Positions 43,704 to 53,180 of a stretch of 64,000 bases of DNA are shown in pieces (positions within the stretch are counted from its first letter, which is position 1; each line of letters begins with the position of its first letter). Under the pieces are notes generated by a model. The model did no database searches, was not told where the DNA came from, and saw nothing but the letters and a program-made list of their open reading frames with translations. Source of the stretch: SAR202 cluster bacterium (GTDB lineage Bacteria > Chloroflexota > Dehalococcoidia > Lucifugimonadales > UBA2962); contig JAKUTS010000009.1 in the NCBI GenBank assembly GCA_022447925.1, positions 17,894 through 81,893 of the forward strand. The letters are read 5' to 3'. The position numbers and the translations under genes are program-made.

Positions 43704-44917
43704 GCTACTTCAATTGATCCTGTTGAATTAATATCTGATGGTTTCTGTTCAAGTTCTGGAGTGACCAGGCTTAAATATTTTCCGAAAACTGAGTGCATAA
43801 ACGCACTGTTAATTATTCTTCCATGCCAATCGAATGATACTCCGTTAGCTTCCAATACATCTTTTCTGACGTCATCGGTCATTAGTTTAGAAATCAAGAA
43901 TTCAATTTGAGAATCTCTAAGAGACTCAAATATTCCTCTTGCTACGTTTCCTAGTTTAATTTCGCTGTTGAGAAGCCTTTTCCATTCTGACTCGTATGGT
44001 TTTAATTGTTTTGATGATAAATCCCCTTGATTCAATGCTTTTATTAAAGTTTTCGCGGCTAATTGTCCTGATAGTAAGGAGTAATAAATGCCTCCTCCCG
44101 TTGTTGGCTTAGTTAGGCCGGCGGCATCACCTACTGATAGTGCTCTCTGATTGTACGTTGGTGTTGATGGCTTGACAGGTATTCCCCATTTGCGTTCAGG
44201 GCTTTCAATCTCCTTATAATATCCTTGTGTCTTTAATAGTTTTGTTAAATTATCCATGTGTCCGTTTAATTTGCGGGAAGTCGCTAAACCAACCAAGGCT
44301 TGATTATTTTGAGTAGGCACTAACCAACCAAACGAACCTCTGCCAATGTTTGATCCAAGAAAAACCTTTGGCCTGGATAGGCCTTCTGTGGACACGGTCG
44401 TTTGACACCCGGTCAGAAAGTTTTTATGTTCTCCATTGCCAAGTCCAGCCATCTTTAATAAAGGAGATCCAAATCCTGTAGCTATTATTACTGCTTTGCA
44501 GGTGGCACTATGATTTCTGCCTTTGGATTCGCTTATAACAGACACCTCTTGATCACTTACATCTATAGAGGTGACTTTTTGATTGAGACGGTAAACTGCC
44601 CCTGCTTTAACTGCTTTATCCGCAAATGATTCGACATATGAAACGCGGTTTATTACATAAGCTTGAGGGTTGCGATGATTGATCAAATAGGTTTTACCAG
44701 AAGGAGAAACAATATCTGCACTTGAACTAGATCGATAGATCTCATGTTCAGCTGGCGGGAACTCTTTAAAACACGAGTGGCCTATTATTCCTGTGCATAG
44801 TTTATCCCCGATTTTTGTTCTCCAATCATAAACTTCGACCGAAAAACCAGCCTTAGCAATGTTCAGGGCTGCGAGGTTGCCTGCAGGGCCTGCTCCTATG
44901 ATGATTACGTCGAGCAA
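43700..44917 (-). CDS. Geranylgeranyl reductase-family FAD oxidoreductase
   Basis: 405 residues. N-terminal FAD motif I-I-G-A-G-P-A-G-N-L-A-A, then G-D-K-L-C-T-G-I-I-G-H matching the GGR family cysteine motif, and later V-G-D-A-A-G-L-T-K-P-T-T-G-G-G-I-Y-Y for the FAD pyrophosphate/ribityl. Family members saturate isoprenoid chains of lipids or quinones. TTG start at 44917 without a clear ribosome site. The stop overlaps the convergent carbamoyltransferase-like stop within TTAA. Confidence 0.85.
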   Translation of the reverse strand: MLDVIIIGAGPAGNLAALNIAKAGFSVEVYDWRTKIGDKLCTGIIGHSCFKEFPPAEHEIYRSSSSADIVSPSGKTYLINHRNPQAYVINRVSYVESFADKAVKAGAVYRLNQKVTSIDVSDQEVSVISESKGRNHSATCKAVIIATGFGSPLLKMAGLGNGEHKNFLTGCQTTVSTEGLSRPKVFLGSNIGRGSFGWLVPTQNNQALVGLATSRKLNGHMDNLTKLLKTQGYYKEIESPERKWGIPVKPSTPTYNQRALSVGDAAGLTKPTTGGGIYYSLLSGQLAAKTLIKALNQGDLSSKQLKPYESEWKRLLNSEIKLGNVARGIFESLRDSQIEFLISKLMTDDVRKDVLEANGVSFDWHGRIINSAFMHSVFGKYLSLVTPELEQKPSDINSTGSIEVA

Positions 44918-44997
44918 TCTACGCTCGTTAACATGTTTAACACGAGTTGTAATGCTACCTTAATAGAACCTTTGTTGCCAACAATTTTTTAGTTGAA

Positions 44998-45333
44998 TTA
45001 GCCATACATACGATCGCAAAGATAGGCCATTATAAAGTCGTTTGTATGAAGTCCACCGATCGAATGGGTCCACCATTCAATCCTAACTAGTCCCCACTCT
45101 AAAGTGATCTTAGGATGGTGGTCTTGTTTATCTGATTCAATTCCAACTTTATTTATAAATTTTAATGCTGATAAATAATCAGAGAACGAAAAGTCCCTTG
45201 CTAGATGAGGTATCTCAGTGTCATGAGAGATTGCCCAGCTAGGGGTTTCCTTCAGCAGTTTTTTTATATCAGAGTCTGGTAATTTTGGGGTGTCAGCTTT
45301 AGTTTTCACACAATCCTTGTTTGTTAATGACAT
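44998..45333 (-). CDS. phhB: 4a-hydroxytetrahydrobiopterin dehydratase
   Basis: 111 residues. The PCD/DCoH fold signature Y-L-S-A-L-K-F-I-N-K-V-G-I, D-Q-D-H-H-P-K-I (here D-K-Q-D-H-H-P-K) and V-R-I-E-W-W-T-H-S-I-G-G-L-H-T-N-D-F-I are present, including the catalytic H-H-P. ATG 45333 follows a strong AAAGGAGG; the frame extends 17 codons further but those are rejected. Recycles pterin cofactor or acts in molybdopterin/pterin metabolism. Confidence 0.93.
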   Translation of the reverse strand: MSLTNKDCVKTKADTPKLPDSDIKKLLKETPSWAISHDTEIPHLARDFSFSDYLSALKFINKVGIESDKQDHHPKITLEWGLVRIEWWTHSIGGLHTNDFIMAYLCDRMYG

Positions 45334-45437
45334 GATTCCTCCTTTTATTTGACGTTTTGAAAATATAATGCCTGTGTTTTTCACATAGATGTAATAATTC
45401 CATTGCTGCTTAAATCTGTAATAATGGAGTTTATCAA

Positions 45438-46832
45438 ATGCAAAAACTGTTAAATAAATTCATTATTCTGCCAATAAGGGACCATTTGGTGTCGTTAATT
45501 AGGTACCCTGATTTTCGTTATATTTGGCTGACAGGCGTATTTTCATTTGGTGGAATGTGGATTTTTACAGTCACTGCGACATGGATAGCTGTGGAAGAAT
45601 CAGGAAGTTCGAGGTGGCCCGGGATAATTGCTTTTTCAAGCCTTTTACCATTTTTGATTTTTTCTGCTATTGGCGGATTTTTTGCAGATAGATATAATCG
45701 TAAAAATGTAGTTCTAGCTACATCTTTTGGCAATACAATTTTGGCTGTACTTATCGCTGTTGGTGCTGTTACAGACTCTTTAGATTTGTGGCATTTAGCT
45801 GTTGGAGCGTTTTTGGCAGGTGGACTTAGAGCTGTAATGGAACCGGCAATACAGGCTTTAATTCCGAATCAGGTAGATAAAAAGCATATGCTAAATGCTA
45901 TAACCCTAAACGCATTAACTCATCATGGTTCACGTTTTTTCGGGTTATTAATTGCTTCACCTTTATTGGCTAGCGGGGTTGCTATATCAATATCTGGTTT
46001 TACTATTATTCCTGGAGGAATTAAAACCGTATTAATTCTTAGTGCAGTTTTTACAGCACTTAGCGCTCTGTCCGCTATGTTTTGTACTACAGTTTCATAT
46101 GGAAGCATAACTTCTAAGATTCAAACAAGTTATATTACTAAAGAAGCGAAGCGTTCCTTGTTTGGTATCAATAGCAGAGCTATGGAGATATCAAATGGTA
46201 TTAGTTATGTTGTTTCAGGAATGCTGGAAGGATTTAGATATATATACACACATAAAATAATTTCAATTTTTATTATATTAGTTGCTTTTCACTGCGCATT
46301 AGTTATGTCATTTGAGTCTATAATGCCCATTTTTTCTCGCGAGACCTTAAAAGCAACCGATGGATCTATCCTAGGATATTTGGTAATGGCATTTGGAGCC
46401 GGATCAATTATCGGAGTATTACTTGTAGCTGGGCTAAACCAGGAAAAACATAAAGGTTGGGTTTTACTATGGTCAGGCGTCGGAAGTGGTATCACACCTA
46501 TCTTAATGGCCTTGATGCAAGACTCAGCTTTAGCTATGTTGTTTGCAGGCTTCATGGGTGCAACACAGGCAAGCTTTATGGCAATTACTAATGTCTACGT
46601 GTTGACTGTGTGTCCAGATAGGTTGCGAGGACGTGTATCTAGCCTGTATGTGTTGCATGCTGGAGGCATCATGGCATTCGCCAATTTGGGTTATGGATTC
46701 CTTGCGGATTTATTTAATGCTCGTGTCATATTTATAATTACAGGACTAATATTTGTGGTATTTTTAATGGCTATATCGACATCACTACCTAAATTAAGAA
46801 CCATTTATAGGACCGGAGAAACGACAGCTTAA
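45438..46832 (+). CDS. MFS transporter (enterobactin-exporter-like MFS_3)
   Basis: 464 residues with about twelve transmembrane segments. Typical pieces: D-F-R-Y-I-W-L-T-G-V-F-S-F-G-G-M-W, G-G-F-F-A-D-R-Y-N-R-K-N-V (MFS motif A between helices 2 and 3) and C-P-D-R-L-R-G-R-V-S-S-L-Y in the second half. Export of a small molecule is likely; substrate unknown. Its TAA overlaps the ATG of galU (TAATG). Confidence 0.88.
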   Translation: MQKLLNKFIILPIRDHLVSLIRYPDFRYIWLTGVFSFGGMWIFTVTATWIAVEESGSSRWPGIIAFSSLLPFLIFSAIGGFFADRYNRKNVVLATSFGNTILAVLIAVGAVTDSLDLWHLAVGAFLAGGLRAVMEPAIQALIPNQVDKKHMLNAITLNALTHHGSRFFGLLIASPLLASGVAISISGFTIIPGGIKTVLILSAVFTALSALSAMFCTTVSYGSITSKIQTSYITKEAKRSLFGINSRAMEISNGISYVVSGMLEGFRYIYTHKIISIFIILVAFHCALVMSFESIMPIFSRETLKATDGSILGYLVMAFGAGSIIGVLLVAGLNQEKHKGWVLLWSGVGSGITPILMALMQDSALAMLFAGFMGATQASFMAITNVYVLTVCPDRLRGRVSSLYVLHAGGIMAFANLGYGFLADLFNARVIFIITGLIFVVFLMAISTSLPKLRTIYRTGETTA

Positions 46833-47632
46833 TGGGATCAAGTATTAAAAAAGCAGTTATACCTGCAGCTGGTCTTGGAACAAGGTTTTTGCCTGTAACA
46901 CGATCGGTTTCCAAAGTCATGTTGCCAGTTTTTAATATTCCGACGATTGATTTTGCAGTTACTGAATTGAAAAAAAGCGGTATTAATAGCTTAGCTATTG
47001 TTGTATCTGGTCTCAATTCTGACATTCAAAAATACTTTGAAAGTGTAGCTGACATGCAAATTGAATTTATATTACAGGAAGAGGCAAATGGGCTAGGAGA
47101 TGCAATTCTTCAGGCTGAAAAATGGGTTAATGGGGAATCTTTTTGTGTAATACTGCCCGATGATTTGATTATTGGTGAAGCACCTACAATCAAACAAATG
47201 ATTTCAATTCATTCTAGGCACGATACAGCGGTTTTGGCTTTAAAATCGGTTGAAGATGAAAGGGTACCTTTTTTGGGTATAGTGGAATCTCAACAAATTG
47301 ATATTTCGACACATCGGATTACTAAATGTGTAGAAAAACCAAAAATAGAGGATGCCCCATCAAACCTAGCAATAATTGGCAGATATATATTCACAAATGA
47401 AATTTTTGAATATATTAAGCAAACGACGAAAGGCGCACTAGGCGAGATACAAATAACCGATGCAATTAATGCCCAGGCTAAGGAAAAGGATGTTTATGGA
47501 TATGAGTTTCCAGAGGAGCATTTTGATACAGGTAATCCTGCTGGTTTATTGGAAGCATCGATAGGCTATGCGGTTAGATACCCTGAGAAGGCGCCAGGTC
47601 TTATAAAGTTTATAAAATCTTTAAACCTTTAA
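46832..47632 (+). CDS. galU: UTP-glucose-1-phosphate uridylyltransferase-like
   Basis: 266 residues, slightly short of the usual 280-300. Nucleotide-binding G-L-G-T-R-F-L-P (residues 15-22) followed by K-V-M-L-P-V, catalytic-region L-P-D-D-L-I-I-G, and V-E-K-P-K. The second Lys region and G-E-I-Q-I-T-D-A are GalU-like. It would make UDP-glucose from UTP and glucose-1-phosphate; a dTDP-glucose specificity is less likely given the length and motifs. Translationally coupled to the MFS gene. Confidence 0.85.
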   Translation: MGSSIKKAVIPAAGLGTRFLPVTRSVSKVMLPVFNIPTIDFAVTELKKSGINSLAIVVSGLNSDIQKYFESVADMQIEFILQEEANGLGDAILQAEKWVNGESFCVILPDDLIIGEAPTIKQMISIHSRHDTAVLALKSVEDERVPFLGIVESQQIDISTHRITKCVEKPKIEDAPSNLAIIGRYIFTNEIFEYIKQTTKGALGEIQITDAINAQAKEKDVYGYEFPEEHFDTGNPAGLLEASIGYAVRYPEKAPGLIKFIKSLNL

Positions 47633-47650
47633 ACATTATCAATAAATCCT

Positions 47651-47679
47651 TTGACTTATCTGTTCCACACTATTAGGAT
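47651..47679 (+). promoter_or_regulatory. Candidate promoter for aquaporin gene
   Basis: TTGACT (47651-47656), a 17-nt spacer and TAGGAT (47674-47679) lie about 40 bases ahead of the aquaporin start, in the short gap after galU. Confidence 0.4.
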
Positions 47680-47716
47680 TTCCTGATCTATAGTAGTCAC
47701 TTTTGGGAGACGTAAA

Positions 47717-48448
47717 TTGAGCAAAATGCTTGAAAGTATGATCACGGAAATTAAAGATGTTAATGCCTGGCGGCAATGCCTGGCGGAATTTTTTGCAACA
47801 GGACTCTTTGTGTTCATAGGCGCAGGTGCCGTCGCAGCTAGTGGAATCGCTAGCTCAGGTGGGCTGGACACCGGAAGGCTAGTTGTTATAGCTCTAGCAC
47901 ACGGTTTGGCTATTTGTTTGCTTGCATATTCTGTAGGTCATATATCAGGTGGCCACCTAAATCCTGCGATTACTATCGCAGCAATAATCAATGGGAAAAT
48001 TAGCTGGGTAAGAGGCAATTTATACATAGTCGGCCAGATTGCAGGTGGTATTGTTGCTGCGCTGATATTAATGTCTGTTATTCCAGATGTTAATGAAGGA
48101 AATTTAGGTGCTCATGGGCTAGGAGAGGGTGTGTCCGTTGGCATGGGATTTGGTATCGAGGTAATATTTACTTTCCTATTATCATTTGTGGTGTTTGCTA
48201 CAGCTATGGATAAAAGAGGACCTGGAGTTATGGCACCGGTAGCAATCGGTATTACAGTTGCCGTTGTTCATCTTGTTGCAGTGCCATTAACAGGCGCTGG
48301 TATAAACCCTGCACGAAGTTTAGGTCCTGCAATTGCATCTGGTTTCTGGACTGACCACTGGATATATTGGGTAGCTCCAATACTTGGCGGCTTAGTAGGA
48401 GGCACTTTATACCAATTGATTTTTTCAGGTGAAACTGAGTCTAACTAA
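47717..48448 (+). CDS. Aquaporin (MIP family water channel)
   Basis: 243 residues, six membrane helices and two half-helices. NPA motifs at 82-84 (G-G-H-L-N-P-A-I-T) and 197-199 (G-I-N-P-A-R-S-L-G-P-A). Selectivity-filter His185 and Arg200 are present, and Ser rather than Asp follows the second N-P-A-R, so water rather than glycerol is expected. TTG start with GGGAG seven bases upstream. Its last eight bases overlap the convergent nuclease gene. Confidence 0.93.
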   Translation: MSKMLESMITEIKDVNAWRQCLAEFFATGLFVFIGAGAVAASGIASSGGLDTGRLVVIALAHGLAICLLAYSVGHISGGHLNPAITIAAIINGKISWVRGNLYIVGQIAGGIVAALILMSVIPDVNEGNLGAHGLGEGVSVGMGFGIEVIFTFLLSFVVFATAMDKRGPGVMAPVAIGITVAVVHLVAVPLTGAGINPARSLGPAIASGFWTDHWIYWVAPILGGLVGGTLYQLIFSGETESN

Positions 48449-49937
48449 CAAGTTCTGAGTTTAACCAGTCAAAAATAAATTTTGTAGCCTGACAATCATC
48501 TTCGTTGTAAGTCAAAATTTTAATTTTGCTTTCTAGGTCTTTTCCTTCAGACTCAACAAAATCAGTAAATAATGCTATTGAACCCATGGCATCTACATCA
48601 TCGAGAGTCCAGCTGAAACCAAGATATTGGGCTATTTCTTTTAAACCTTCCTTGTAAATTGGGAAAGCATAGGATTTCAAAACAATGGGACTCAAATCGA
48701 TTAGGCGGTCTATAACAAACTGTAAACTATCATCATTAATTTCAAAACCCTCACCCATCAATTGAAGCTGAGTTTTTTCATAATTGTGCCAATGATAGAA
48801 AACAGGATCTTCTAAAGAGCAAGCCCACTTGAAAAACGCTTTAGTGTTATCTGCTTCTTGATCAGGAGTATCAGCAAAAAAGGAAACAAATTCTTCAGCA
48901 GAATTATTTGTTCTAACAACAGTTCCAATCAGGTAGTTCACCATTGCAGACCCTGACTTACTCGGATAGAGATTACTTCCTTCTAGATCTATGAATACTT
49001 CAGTATCGTGTTTAGGTAATTCTGGTGATGGCTGTTTAAAAAATATGGATTGACGATCCAAAGCCTTGGCACAAGCGATCATTTTTTCAGCGGTCGTATT
49101 GCCAATCCCTTTTATATTTTCCAAGTCTTCGTTGGAAGCTTCCGCAATTTCGTTTACAGTTGTAAAACCTGCATCAACTAGATGTTCACGTCTTCTTGAT
49201 TTGATGCCGGGTATTAGAGATGCGTCATTAGCAGCTATAGCAAGGTTATTTACATAGGATTCCCAAGGCCATCGAGCTCCTCTCAAAGTAGGAGCTATTG
49301 TTTCTCCATTTATAACATTTATGAGTTGTTGGATTATCTCGTCTAATTGCTCGTCGTACTCTTCTGCATAATATGGAAATTCCTCTAAATCACCATTAAT
49401 TAGATAAAAAATCGGTGGTGTGAATTCTTGTATTGCACCTATCATTCGATTGTATATTGCAGCTTGTAATATATGAGAGGTTTTTATATTTTTAGCGGAT
49501 TTAATTTCAATTATTTCATAGGAATGGCTTCCAAAAACTGAAGGTTGATCACTAACTTTCCTCATTATGTCCGGTCGACCACTAATGTCTAGGTCTTTAC
49601 AAATCAATGGCATATCCATAATACCAACTGTTTCTTTGTTCATAAGTTCAAGTACTTGGGTGAATCCATCCGTTTCTGTGACGAATGGAAGATTAACCGC
49701 ACTGGAAAACAAGGTTTCGTTAACAAAGTTATGATGTTTTTTGCCCTCTGAAAACATTAATTGTTGGAAATCGCTAATTGGATCTTTATTGTTTGGGTCA
49801 GCATGGTAGTCACACCACACGTTTATTGGAGATTCTGCAAAATTCTGTATTGTATGTGCCTTTAGTTTTGGGGATTTATTTTTCTCTGCATGCAAAGAAA
49901 ATATTCGTTCTAGTTCAGTTGAGTTCAGTTTGTTCAT
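48441..49937 (-). CDS. TM0106-family RecB-like nuclease with RNase H-like C-terminal domain
   Basis: 498 residues in three parts. A RecB-type nuclease region (about 25-200) with G-R-P-D-I-M and I-E-I-K-S-A-K as the D...E-x-K site; a helix-hairpin-helix segment (about 255-290, E-D-L-E-N-I-K-G-I-G-N-T-T-A-E-K); and a DEDD-exonuclease-like domain (about 312-495) with F-I-D-L-E-G-S and Y-N-E-D-D-C-Q-A-T. A small Cys cluster typical of FeS RecB nucleases is not clearly seen. Likely in DNA repair or nucleic acid turnover. ATG start. Confidence 0.85.
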   Translation of the reverse strand: MNKLNSTELERIFSLHAEKNKSPKLKAHTIQNFAESPINVWCDYHADPNNKDPISDFQQLMFSEGKKHHNFVNETLFSSAVNLPFVTETDGFTQVLELMNKETVGIMDMPLICKDLDISGRPDIMRKVSDQPSVFGSHSYEIIEIKSAKNIKTSHILQAAIYNRMIGAIQEFTPPIFYLINGDLEEFPYYAEEYDEQLDEIIQQLINVINGETIAPTLRGARWPWESYVNNLAIAANDASLIPGIKSRRREHLVDAGFTTVNEIAEASNEDLENIKGIGNTTAEKMIACAKALDRQSIFFKQPSPELPKHDTEVFIDLEGSNLYPSKSGSAMVNYLIGTVVRTNNSAEEFVSFFADTPDQEADNTKAFFKWACSLEDPVFYHWHNYEKTQLQLMGEGFEINDDSLQFVIDRLIDLSPIVLKSYAFPIYKEGLKEIAQYLGFSWTLDDVDAMGSIALFTDFVESEGKDLESKIKILTYNEDDCQATKFIFDWLNSELVS

Positions 49938-49943
49938 ATTGCT

Positions 49944-51989
49944 CTATTTCTCATCCGGTGCCACTGTGCTTTGGTCAACAAGCTCTATTAGATCAACAGC
50001 CTTTCTTTTTTTAGACTTGTCTCTGGAGCTTAAACCCTCATCAAACATTTGCAGGCAAAATGGGCACGAAACTGCGACGGTGTCTGCGCCAGTTTCTAAG
50101 AACTGATCCGTGCGCATATGGTTGGTTCTGGTTCCTGCATTTTCTTCGAGCCAAGCATGGCCGCCTCCAGCACCACAACAAAATCCCTTTTCTCTGTTTT
50201 TATTCATCTCCAATAAATTCAATCCTGGTATTGAGGATGCTACATTTCTAGGTTCTTCATAAATATTGTTTTGTCTGCCTAGATAGCAAGAATCGTGATA
50301 AGACACATTTTCTTTTATTTCCCGAATAGCTGTTAAGTTACCATTGGTTATCAGCTCATCCACGAATTTGCTGTAATGTATGACCTCGAAATCTCCTTCT
50401 AAATGAGGATATTCGTTTTTCATCACGTTGAAGCAGTGAGGGCACAATGTGATTATTTTGGTTACTTTATGAGCTTTTAAAGTTTCGATAGTTTGATTAG
50501 CCATGTTTTGATACAGATATTCATTACCTAATCTTCGTGCAGGGTCTCCTGTACATGTTTCTTTTTGGCCTAAAACAGCAAAGTTAACATTTGCTCTTTG
50601 AAGGACCCTTGCTAAAGACCTAGCGACTGAATGACCTCTTTTATCTAAAGAAGATGTACATCCTATCCATAGAAGATAATCTGCTTCAGGGTTTTCATCA
50701 ATTGTTGGCACATTCATGTCCTCCATCCAATCAGTCCTACTGTAGGTTGTACCTCTCCAAGGATGGCCACGCTGCTCCAGGCTGACTAACGCTGCTTGTC
50801 CGGTTTCCGGTATTTCGGCTTTTTCCATAACTAGATGCCTGCGAACATCAACAATCGTTTGCACGTGCTCCACGCCAACTGGGCATTCATATACACATGC
50901 TCCGCATGTTAAGCAATCCCAAATAGCTTCTTGGGGTATTTCATTAGGGACTAAAGGATTATCTTTTTCAATGGTGTCACCGTGTATTATGGATGGTCCA
51001 ACTTTTTGCGTATGTTGTTTCAGGTTGGCGACAATATGCATTGGCGAAAGAACTTTACCACTGAAATTTGCAGGGCATACGTCACTGCATTTGCCACACA
51101 CAGCACATGCATATCCATCAAGTAATTGTTTCCATGTGAAATCTTGAATATTAAGTGCACCGAAAGCTTCAACCTTCTCGAGGTTGGGAGTGGTAAGAGT
51201 TCCCGGTGTTTCCAAGGATCGGAAAAAGAAGTTAACTGGTGCACCGAGTAGGTGTGTATGTTTAGAAAGAGGAATTACTATGGAAAATGAAAGTATTACG
51301 AGTACATGTAGCCACCAGCCAATCTCATGCATAGCTAATGCCAAACTCTCAGGGAAATTAGCTGATATCAAAGCTTCTCCGACAGCTTTACCGATTAAAG
51401 CTTCAGCGTGGGGGCCAGTGCCATTTCCGGCAACATAAAAAGCTTCTGTAAGAATTGTTAAACACATAAGCATGGTAATGAATGCCAGTATGACTGCTGC
51501 ATCGAGTTTTTGAGTTAAATCGAATGAAAGTCTCCTAGGAGTTTTCCACCATCTTCTTCCTACGGCAAGGAGTATAACGAATAAAAATACTATAGCTAAA
51601 ACATCAAGATATGAAGCAAAAACCTGTACTCCTTTTGCAGTCAATATAATCTCTGAAAATCGATGTGAAATAGAGTCACCAAATATAAACAAAACATAAC
51701 TTAATGCAAAAGATAAAAACCCCCAAAAAATAAAGAAATGTGCGAGCCCTGCAACATCAGTCTTTAATGAAAACCCTTGGAGAACTTTAGTTTGCCCAAA
51801 TACAGGTTTTAGTATCCCTATAAATCGTTGTAATTTATTTTCCATAAGGTCAGATTTTTGACCAAGAAGTATTAGACGAATAGCGCCCTTATAAAGTATG
51901 AAAGTTGCGACACCAAAAAATATTGCAGTTAGTGTGTAGACACCAACCCACACAGGTATGAAGTTAAATAGTATGTCGGGAGGACTCAA
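49944..51989 (-). CDS. Membrane-bound (Fe-S) oxidoreductase, heterodisulfide-reductase/ETF-dehydrogenase-like
   Basis: 681 residues. About six membrane helices in the first 250 residues with histidines that could bind haem (NarI-like), then two [4Fe-4S] motifs C-A-V-C-G-K-C-S-D-V-C-P and C-L-T-C-G-A-C-V-Y-E-C-P (about 297-390), then two CCG domains with C-P-H-C-F and H-D-S-C-Y-L-G-R-Q ... G-F-C-C-G-A-G-G-G-H-A-W. This architecture matches proteins thought to pass electrons between electron-transfer flavoprotein and the quinone pool (EtfD/HdrD-like). TTG start at 51989. No etfAB in the window. Confidence 0.88.
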   Translation of the reverse strand: MSPPDILFNFIPVWVGVYTLTAIFFGVATFILYKGAIRLILLGQKSDLMENKLQRFIGILKPVFGQTKVLQGFSLKTDVAGLAHFFIFWGFLSFALSYVLFIFGDSISHRFSEIILTAKGVQVFASYLDVLAIVFLFVILLAVGRRWWKTPRRLSFDLTQKLDAAVILAFITMLMCLTILTEAFYVAGNGTGPHAEALIGKAVGEALISANFPESLALAMHEIGWWLHVLVILSFSIVIPLSKHTHLLGAPVNFFFRSLETPGTLTTPNLEKVEAFGALNIQDFTWKQLLDGYACAVCGKCSDVCPANFSGKVLSPMHIVANLKQHTQKVGPSIIHGDTIEKDNPLVPNEIPQEAIWDCLTCGACVYECPVGVEHVQTIVDVRRHLVMEKAEIPETGQAALVSLEQRGHPWRGTTYSRTDWMEDMNVPTIDENPEADYLLWIGCTSSLDKRGHSVARSLARVLQRANVNFAVLGQKETCTGDPARRLGNEYLYQNMANQTIETLKAHKVTKIITLCPHCFNVMKNEYPHLEGDFEVIHYSKFVDELITNGNLTAIREIKENVSYHDSCYLGRQNNIYEEPRNVASSIPGLNLLEMNKNREKGFCCGAGGGHAWLEENAGTRTNHMRTDQFLETGADTVAVSCPFCLQMFDEGLSSRDKSKKRKAVDLIELVDQSTVAPDEK

Positions 51990-52028
51990 TTATGTCTCTT
52001 ATGTTGTTTTACTACGTTTTTTTTAGAT

Positions 52029-52973
52029 TTACCTGAATATAACTAGTACTAAAGCGGTAACTACGATCCAAATTGTAACTGTACCGAGCAAGTGCTTGTC
52101 TGACAGCAACAAATCTTCTGGCGATTCGCCCAAGTTTTTAAAATGTACCAAATATGCGTATCTAAGCAAACCATATATTACCATCGGTATTGTCAATGTC
52201 ATCAGGTAATTATCTGGTAAATTTGTTGCTATGAAAGTATAAGTAATGTAAGCGATTATGGTGGATATGATAGCTATTACAGAAACGCTATCGATTAATT
52301 TTAATGAGTAAGACTTCAAGCTGGATCGTTGTAACTCTGCTTTATCTCCAGATCGTGTTAATTCGCTTCTACGTTTACCTAATGCAATTACCAGTGCCCC
52401 TAAAGCAGTACATAAGTAAAGCCATAACGAGATTGGTACATCTACAACTGCAGCTCCAGCTATTGCTCTAAGTACAAAGCCTGCACTAATAGCAAAGCAA
52501 TCAATAAGAACAATATTTTTAAGGCCTATCGAATATGAAGTCATTAGACTTATATAGGCAATGGCTATCCATCCAAAATTTATATGCAGTAAAAAAGATG
52601 AGGTTAATCCGATTACAAGAAGTGAGCACCCAGCAATTATGCTGGTTTTTTTGGAAAGCTTACCTGCAGCAATTGGCCTCAACGATTTTACCGGATGAAT
52701 ACTATCTTTTTCGTAATCGATTACATCATTGATTAAGTAAACAGCTCCTGATATGACCGAAAATATAATAAAAGCAATTATGGAGCTAGTCAGCATGGAA
52801 TCCATAGTTGACCATTTTGTTATGTCCCACGATTCTTGCACGCTAAATAGCAAAGCGAAGAAAATTAGGAGGTTCTTACTCCATTGCTTTGGCCTCATTG
52901 TGACAAATATCGCAGTTACTAAGCCGTATATTTGGGCGTTTAAACTGTTTTTGTATTGTTTTTGTTTATCCAT
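52029..52973 (-). CDS. UbiA-family prenyltransferase, decaprenyl-phosphate phosphoribosyltransferase-like
   Basis: 314 residues, about eight to nine membrane helices. R-P-K-Q-W-S-K-N-L-L-I-F-F-A-L-L-F near the start and N-D-V-I-D-Y-E-K-D-S-I-H-P-V-K-S-L-R-P-I-A-A-G are the signature of the DPPR-synthase group that makes decaprenylphosphoryl-5-phosphoribose, precursor of arabinosyl donors in actinobacteria. A cell-envelope sugar role is inferred. ATG start. Confidence 0.87.
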   Translation of the reverse strand: MDKQKQYKNSLNAQIYGLVTAIFVTMRPKQWSKNLLIFFALLFSVQESWDITKWSTMDSMLTSSIIAFIIFSVISGAVYLINDVIDYEKDSIHPVKSLRPIAAGKLSKKTSIIAGCSLLVIGLTSSFLLHINFGWIAIAYISLMTSYSIGLKNIVLIDCFAISAGFVLRAIAGAAVVDVPISLWLYLCTALGALVIALGKRRSELTRSGDKAELQRSSLKSYSLKLIDSVSVIAIISTIIAYITYTFIATNLPDNYLMTLTIPMVIYGLLRYAYLVHFKNLGESPEDLLLSDKHLLGTVTIWIVVTALVLVIFR

Positions 52974-53017
52974 TGCTTGATAATTGTTCAGTATAGATCA
53001 TTAATTTTACATTTCTA

Positions 53018-53047
53018 TTGACATATGCACTGTCCTCTTTTTACAAT
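53018..53047 (+). promoter_or_regulatory. groESL promoter
   Basis: Perfect TTGACA (53018-53023), 18-nt spacer and TACAAT (53042-53047). It leaves a leader of about 125 nt before groES. No CIRCE element (TTAGCACTC-N9-GAGTGCTAA) is present. Confidence 0.55.
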
Positions 53048-53117
53048 TTTTTGTTGTCTTATTGGATAGGTACTGTCAAAAAAGACGTCGAATGTTAATT
53101 ATCTAAGACTATTTAAC

Positions 53118-53142
53118 AGGTCATATTAAAACATAATGACCT
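53118..53142. promoter_or_regulatory. Inverted repeat in groES leader
   Basis: AGGTCAT (53118-53124) and ATGACCT (53136-53142) form a perfect 7-bp inverted repeat with an 11-nt AT-rich spacer, 39 bases upstream of the groES start. It may be an operator for a heat-shock regulator in place of CIRCE, or an RNA hairpin in the leader. Confidence 0.45.
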
Positions 53143-53180
53143 AGTCAAATATCATTAAAACACTAGGAGGATAGTGAATA

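Noticed and set aside
52974..53180. CIRCE element ahead of groES
   Set aside because: No TTAGCACTC/GAGTGCTAA pair is present; only the unrelated AGGTCAT repeat.
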